Positions 60,324 through 64,000 of a DNA stretch of 64,000 nucleotides are shown here, one piece after another. The position numbers were made by a program, and so were the translations under genes. Origin of the DNA: XN24 sp035514535 (lineage in GTDB: Bacteria; Pseudomonadota; Gammaproteobacteria; Steroidobacterales; XN24); the NCBI GenBank assembly GCA_035514535.1, contig DATKAZ010000108.1:1-64000 (forward strand), written 5' to 3'. The first letter of the stretch is position 1; every line of letters begins with the position of its first letter. The notes under the pieces were generated by a model, which was not told the DNA's origin, made no database searches, and was given only the letters and a program-made list of their open reading frames with translations.

Positions 60324-61508
60324 ATGGCCGGAGACGTCATCCGCATGGAGGACCTCGAGCTCGCCGGGCGGCGGGTGCTGGTCCGCGAGGACTTCAACGT
60401 CCCGGTCGAGGACGGCAAGGTAAGCAGCGACGCGCGCATCCGCGCGGCGTTGCCGACCATCCGCCTCGCGCTGGAAAAAGGCGCCGCCGTGATGCTGATG
60501 TCACACCTCGGTCGGCCGCAGGAAGGCGCGTTCGACGCGCAGTATTCGCTGGCGCCGGTGGCCGCGCACCTGGCCGGACTGCTCGGCATGCCGGTGCGCC
60601 TCGAGCGCGACTGGCTCGACGGCGTCCGGCTCGAGCCGGGCGAGGTCGTGCTGTGCGAAAACGTTCGCTTCAACCCGGGCGAGAAGCGCGACGACGAGGG
60701 GCTGGCGCGGCGCATGGCGGTGCTTTGCGACGTATTCGTCATGGACGCGTTCGGCTCGGCGCACCGCGCCCAGGCGAGCACGCACGGCGTGGCGCGATTC
60801 GCGCCGGTCGCCTGCGCGGGGCCGTTGCTGGCGGCCGAACTCGAGGCACTCGGCAAGGCGCTGCGCGACCCGGCGCGGCCGCTGGTCGCGATCGTCGGCG
60901 GTGCCAAGGTCTCGACCAAGCTGACCGTGCTGGACACCCTGCTCGAGCGCGTGGACCAGCTGATCGTCGGCGGTGGAATCGCCAACAACTTCATCGCCGC
61001 CGCGGGCCATCCGGTCGGCAAGTCGCTGTACGAGCCCGATCTGCTTGAAGAGACCCGCGCCCTCGTCGCGAAGGCCGCGGCACGCGGCGCGGCTATCCCG
61101 CAGCCGAGCGATGTCGTGGTCGCCGCCGGGCTGGAGAGCCATCATGTGGCCGCGATCCGGCCCGTGGCGGAAGTCGGCGATGCCGAGATGATCCTCGACG
61201 TCGGCCCGGACACGGCCGCCGCGTACGCGGCCATCGTGGCGCATGCGGGCACGATCGTGTGGAACGGCCCAGTCGGCGTGTTCGAGGACCCGCGCTTTGC
61301 CGCGGGGACGCGGGCGCTTGCCGACGCAGTGGCCGCCAGCGACGCGTTCTCGATCGCCGGCGGCGGCGATACGCTGGCCGCGCTCGAAGCGTTCGGCCTC
61401 GCCGATCAAGTGTCGTATGTCTCGACCGGCGGCGGCGCATTCCTGGAGTTTCTCGAGGGCCGGCAACTGCCGGCGGTCGCCGTGCTCCGGGAACGGGCCC
61501 GGGCCTGA
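60324..61508 (+). CDS. pgk: Phosphoglycerate kinase
   Basis: The 394-residue enzyme shows GRRVLVREDFNVPVEDGKV, AVMLMSHLGRPQ, LCENVRFNPGE, DVFVMDAFGSAHRAQAST, the hinge AIVGGAKVSTKLTVLDTLL, and the ATP loop TIVWNGPVGVFEDPRFAAGT with SIAGGGDTLAAL. The likely start is ATG 60324, two bases after gap; ATG 60345 (MEDLEL) is an alternative. It makes ATP from 1,3-bisphosphoglycerate. Confidence 0.97.
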   Translation: MAGDVIRMEDLELAGRRVLVREDFNVPVEDGKVSSDARIRAALPTIRLALEKGAAVMLMSHLGRPQEGAFDAQYSLAPVAAHLAGLLGMPVRLERDWLDGVRLEPGEVVLCENVRFNPGEKRDDEGLARRMAVLCDVFVMDAFGSAHRAQASTHGVARFAPVACAGPLLAAELEALGKALRDPARPLVAIVGGAKVSTKLTVLDTLLERVDQLIVGGGIANNFIAAAGHPVGKSLYEPDLLEETRALVAKAAARGAAIPQPSDVVVAAGLESHHVAAIRPVAEVGDAEMILDVGPDTAAAYAAIVAHAGTIVWNGPVGVFEDPRFAAGTRALADAVAASDAFSIAGGGDTLAALEAFGLADQVSYVSTGGGAFLEFLEGRQLPAVAVLRERARA

Positions 61509-61517
61509 GCGTTCGGC

Positions 61518-62945
61518 ATGGCGAAGCGCACCAAGATCATCGCCACGCTCGGGCCTGCGACGGACCGGAGCGAAGTACTGGACGGCATCCTGCGCGCGGG
61601 CGCGGACGTCGTGCGCATCAACTTCTCGCACGGCACCGCGGCGGACCGCGAGCGCAGGATCGGCGAGGTGCGCGAGGCCGCGGCGCGCGTCGGGCGCGAC
61701 ATCGGCATACTCGGCGACCTGCAGGGGCCGAAGATCCGCATCGAGCGTTTCGCCGGCGGGCCGGTCGAGCTGGTGGACGGCGAATCGTTCGCTCTGGATA
61801 CTTCGCTGCCGCCCGAGGCCGGCGACCGGTCCGCGGTCGGCGTCGCCTACAAGGCCCTGCCCGGCGACGTCCGGCCTGGCGACCTGCTGCTGCTCAACGA
61901 CGGCGCCATCACGCTCGAGGTGGAACGCGTCGCGGGCCCGCGGGTCGAGTGCCGCGTGCGCGTCGGCGGCACGCTGTCCGACGGCAAGGGGATCAATCGG
62001 CTCGGCGGCGGTCTGTCGGCCGGCGCCCTGACCGACAGGGACCGCGACGACATTCGCGTGGCCGCGGCGCTGGACCTCGATTTCCTCGGCGTGTCGTTCC
62101 CGCGCGCCGGGGCGGACATCGAGGAGGCGCGCCGCCTGCTGCGCGCCGCCGGGGGGCGCGCGCTGCTGGTCGCGAAGATCGAGCGCGCCGAGAGTGTCGA
62201 GCGCATCGAGGAGATCGTCCGCGCGAGCGACGTCGTGATGGTGGCGCGCGGCGACCTGGGCGTCGAGATCGGCTTCGCCGAGGTCCCGGGCGTGCAGAAG
62301 AACATCATTCGCGTCGCGCGCGCCATGAACCGGATCGTCATCACCGCGACCCAGATGATGGAATCGATGGTGCATGAGCCCATCCCCACGCGCGCCGAGG
62401 TGTCGGACGTCGCCAATGCCGTGATCGACGGCACCGACGCGGTGATGCTTTCCGGCGAGACCGCCGTGGGGCGCCACCCGGTCAAGGCCGTGCAGGCCAT
62501 GGCGAGCGCCTGCGTCGCCGCCGAGAAACAGCGCGCCACGTCGATGTCGCGCCACCGCATGGACGACGTATTCGAGCGCACCGACGAGGCCATCGCGATG
62601 GCGACGATGTACACGGCCAACCACATGGACGTGAAGGCGATCGTCGCGCTCACGGAGTCGGGCAGCACCGCCCTGTGGATGTCGCGCATCCGCTCCGGCA
62701 TCCCGATCTACGCCTTCAGCCGCAACGAGAGCACGCGCCGGCGCGTCGCCCTGTACCGCGGAGTCTACCCGGTGCCGTTCGATGTCCTCGCCGACCCGAG
62801 CCGTAACGGCTTCCAGGGGATCTGCCGGACGCTCCTTGAGCACGGCCTCGCGGCGCCGGGGGATCGCATCCTGCTCACCGAGGGCCACGCCGCCGGCGTC
62901 AAGGGCGGGACCAATACCCTGAAGATCCTCACTGTCGAAGGGTAG
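61518..62945 (+). CDS. pyk: Pyruvate kinase
   Basis: The 475-residue enzyme has AKRTKIIATLGPATDRSEVL, VVRINFSHGTAADRERRI, GDLQGPKIRIERF, the catalytic lysine in LLVAKIERAESVERIEEI, MVARGDLGVEIGFAEVP and TATQMMESMVHEPIPTRAEVSDVANAV. The last residues of that motif and the VHEP form suit the proteobacterial PykA type. It ends the tkt-gap-pgk-pyk series; its stop shares a base with a GGGGACACTGC repeat. Confidence 0.96.
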   Translation: MAKRTKIIATLGPATDRSEVLDGILRAGADVVRINFSHGTAADRERRIGEVREAAARVGRDIGILGDLQGPKIRIERFAGGPVELVDGESFALDTSLPPEAGDRSAVGVAYKALPGDVRPGDLLLLNDGAITLEVERVAGPRVECRVRVGGTLSDGKGINRLGGGLSAGALTDRDRDDIRVAAALDLDFLGVSFPRAGADIEEARRLLRAAGGRALLVAKIERAESVERIEEIVRASDVVMVARGDLGVEIGFAEVPGVQKNIIRVARAMNRIVITATQMMESMVHEPIPTRAEVSDVANAVIDGTDAVMLSGETAVGRHPVKAVQAMASACVAAEKQRATSMSRHRMDDVFERTDEAIAMATMYTANHMDVKAIVALTESGSTALWMSRIRSGIPIYAFSRNESTRRRVALYRGVYPVPFDVLADPSRNGFQGICRTLLEHGLAAPGDRILLTEGHAAGVKGGTNTLKILTVEG

Positions 62946-62996
62946 GGGACACTGCCGGGGACACTGCTTTTAAGCTGTGTCCCCGGCAGTGTCCCC
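62945..62996. repeat. GGGGACACTGC palindrome between pyk and the SulP gene
   Basis: Arms 62945-62969 and 62972-62996 form a 25-bp stem with one T:T mismatch, made from two GGGGACACTGC units in tandem and their complements. It starts on the last base of the pyk stop and ends one base before the SulP stop, so the two genes have no other space between them. Confidence 0.88.
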
Positions 62997-62997
62997 G

Positions 62998-64000
62998 TCA
63001 CAGCGGGATCAGTTCCTTCTCGCGTTCGGCCGAGCGGCTCAACGCGGTGACGGCCATCTGCGGCGTGGGGAACACCTGCCCCGGCGCGAGCTGCTCGAAG
63101 ATCTTGGTGCGCCGCAGCCGGTCGAGCACCGGGCCCTTCACGTCGGCGAGGTGAATCGTGATGCCGGCCTCGCGCAGCGTCTCGGCCGCATCGCGCAACA
63201 CCCGCAGGGCGCTCGAGTCCACGAAGCCCACGCCGCTCATGACGAGCACCAGGTGCTTGATGCGCGGCCGCTTCTGGAACTCCTGCGTGATGATGTCCTG
63301 CACGTGGCCGACGTTCGCGAAATACAGGTTCTCGTCCACCCGCACGAGGAGGATCTCGGGCCAGGTCTCCACCTTGTGGCGATCGATGCTGCGAAATTCG
63401 GTCGAATGCGGCAGGCGACCGACGATGGCGATGTTCGGATGGCCCGTGCGCCACAGGTAGAGCAGCACGGACAGCAGCACGCCCATGATGAGGCCGGCCT
63501 CGACCCCGTAGGCCAGCACGCCGAGGAAAGTGACGAGGTTCGAGGCGCCGTCGGCCTTGCTGTACCTCCAGGTGTCGACGATGGAACGGAGATCCACGAG
63601 GCCTGCGACGGCGACGATGATCACCGCGGCCAGGACCGCCTTCGGCAGGCCGCTGAACAGCGGCGCGAGCAGCAGCAGCGTCACGGCGGTGAACAGCGCG
63701 AGGAAGATCGACACGAGCTGGCTGCGACTGCCCGAGTTGTACTGCACCATGCTGCGGCTGAAGCTGCCGGCCACCGGCAGGGCACCCGAAACCGCGGACG
63801 CGACGTTGGCGGAACCGAGCGCGATCAGTTCCTGGTCGGCGTCGACCGACTGGCGCCGCCGCCCCGCGAGGTACTTGGCGATGCTGACGCTTTCGACGAA
63901 GACGATGATGCTGATCAGCGCCGCCGACGGGAGGAGCGAGATCCATGCCCCGGCGCCCGGCATCGTGATGTCGAGGATCGGGGGCCGGGCGCTGATCGCG
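62998..64000 (-). CDS. SulP-family anion transporter with STAS domain (5' partial)
   Basis: The frame continues past the right edge; 334 residues of the C-terminal part are present. Membrane segments include ISLLPSAALISIIVFVESVSIAKYLA, the SulP mark ELIALGSANVASAVSGALPVAGSFSRSMVQYNSGSRSQLVS, LLLLAPLFSGLPKAVLAAVII and AGLIMGVLLSVLLYLW. A STAS domain follows (about the last 120 residues: ILLVRVDENLYFANVGHVQD, LVMSGVGFVDSSALRVLRD). SulP proteins carry sulfate, bicarbonate or dicarboxylates; the substrate is not decided by what is here. Confidence 0.93.
   Translation of the reverse strand, partial: AISARPPILDITMPGAGAWISLLPSAALISIIVFVESVSIAKYLAGRRRQSVDADQELIALGSANVASAVSGALPVAGSFSRSMVQYNSGSRSQLVSIFLALFTAVTLLLLAPLFSGLPKAVLAAVIIVAVAGLVDLRSIVDTWRYSKADGASNLVTFLGVLAYGVEAGLIMGVLLSVLLYLWRTGHPNIAIVGRLPHSTEFRSIDRHKVETWPEILLVRVDENLYFANVGHVQDIITQEFQKRPRIKHLVLVMSGVGFVDSSALRVLRDAAETLREAGITIHLADVKGPVLDRLRRTKIFEQLAPGQVFPTPQMAVTALSRSAEREKELIPL

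Overview
The window is a contiguous, GC-rich, gene-dense chromosomal segment from a Gram-negative bacterium, most probably a gammaproteobacterium. The gene order groES-groEL / cutA-dsbD-tlpA / aroQ-accB-accC-prmA-dusB-fis-purH-purD, the Kdo and lipid A genes, the TamA/TamB pair, Mpl and Fis all point that way. I cannot place it below class from sequence alone. It holds about 52 protein genes, two of them cut by the window edges. I see no rRNA, tRNA, CRISPR array, prophage or transposase gene.

Layout. 1-6.5 kb: end of a membrane protein, a triheme c-type cytochrome facing a ferric-reductase-like flavocytochrome with a tiny membrane ORF behind it, a BamA-like outer-membrane protein, an amidohydrolase, an NTF2-like secreted protein and an NmrA-like protein. 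6.5-23.8 kb: a long minus-strand run (cutA, dsbD, tlpA-like, aroQ, accB, accC, prmA, DUF3426, dusB, fis, purH, purD, tamA, tamB) joined by 1-4 nt overlaps or short gaps. 23.8-29.2 kb: CIRCE-controlled groESL, glnE and a zinc-finger protein. 29.2-34.8 kb: LPS genes kdkA, lpxL-like and waaA, then tolC, rhodanese and pcm. 35-39.2 kb: thiC and a PAS-GGDEF-EAL protein. 39.2-43.4 kb: membrane H+-pyrophosphatase, PPi-dependent phosphofructokinase and adenylate kinase, a pyrophosphate-centred energy block. 43.8-54.4 kb: rnd, mpl-ubiX-LON-like operon, thiD-thiE-hemL, rubredoxin, and a cpdA/aldolase/TraB operon. 54.5-64 kb: ahcY, metK, then tkt-gap-pgk-pyk, and the end of a SulP transporter.

How genes work together. 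metK and ahcY form the SAM cycle beside methyltransferase genes. tkt-gap-pgk-pyk is lower glycolysis/Calvin-type carbon flow. With pfp in place of an ATP-PFK, and an H+-PPase next to it, PPi appears to be an energy currency.

The most unusual non-coding signal is a family of GGGGACACTGC palindromes. It occurs at four places, each exactly between the ends of two convergent genes (adk/rnd, DUF2007/hemL, OMT/ahcY, pyk/sulP). One copy has grown into a ~400 bp nested inverted-repeat element without a recognisable gene. Other points are a probable CTG start at a CTGA overlap in prmA, a rubredoxin gene lying wholly antisense inside a TraB-family gene, a perfect 11-bp-arm palindrome upstream of tolC, and a 12-bp tandem repeat inside the DUF3426 gene.
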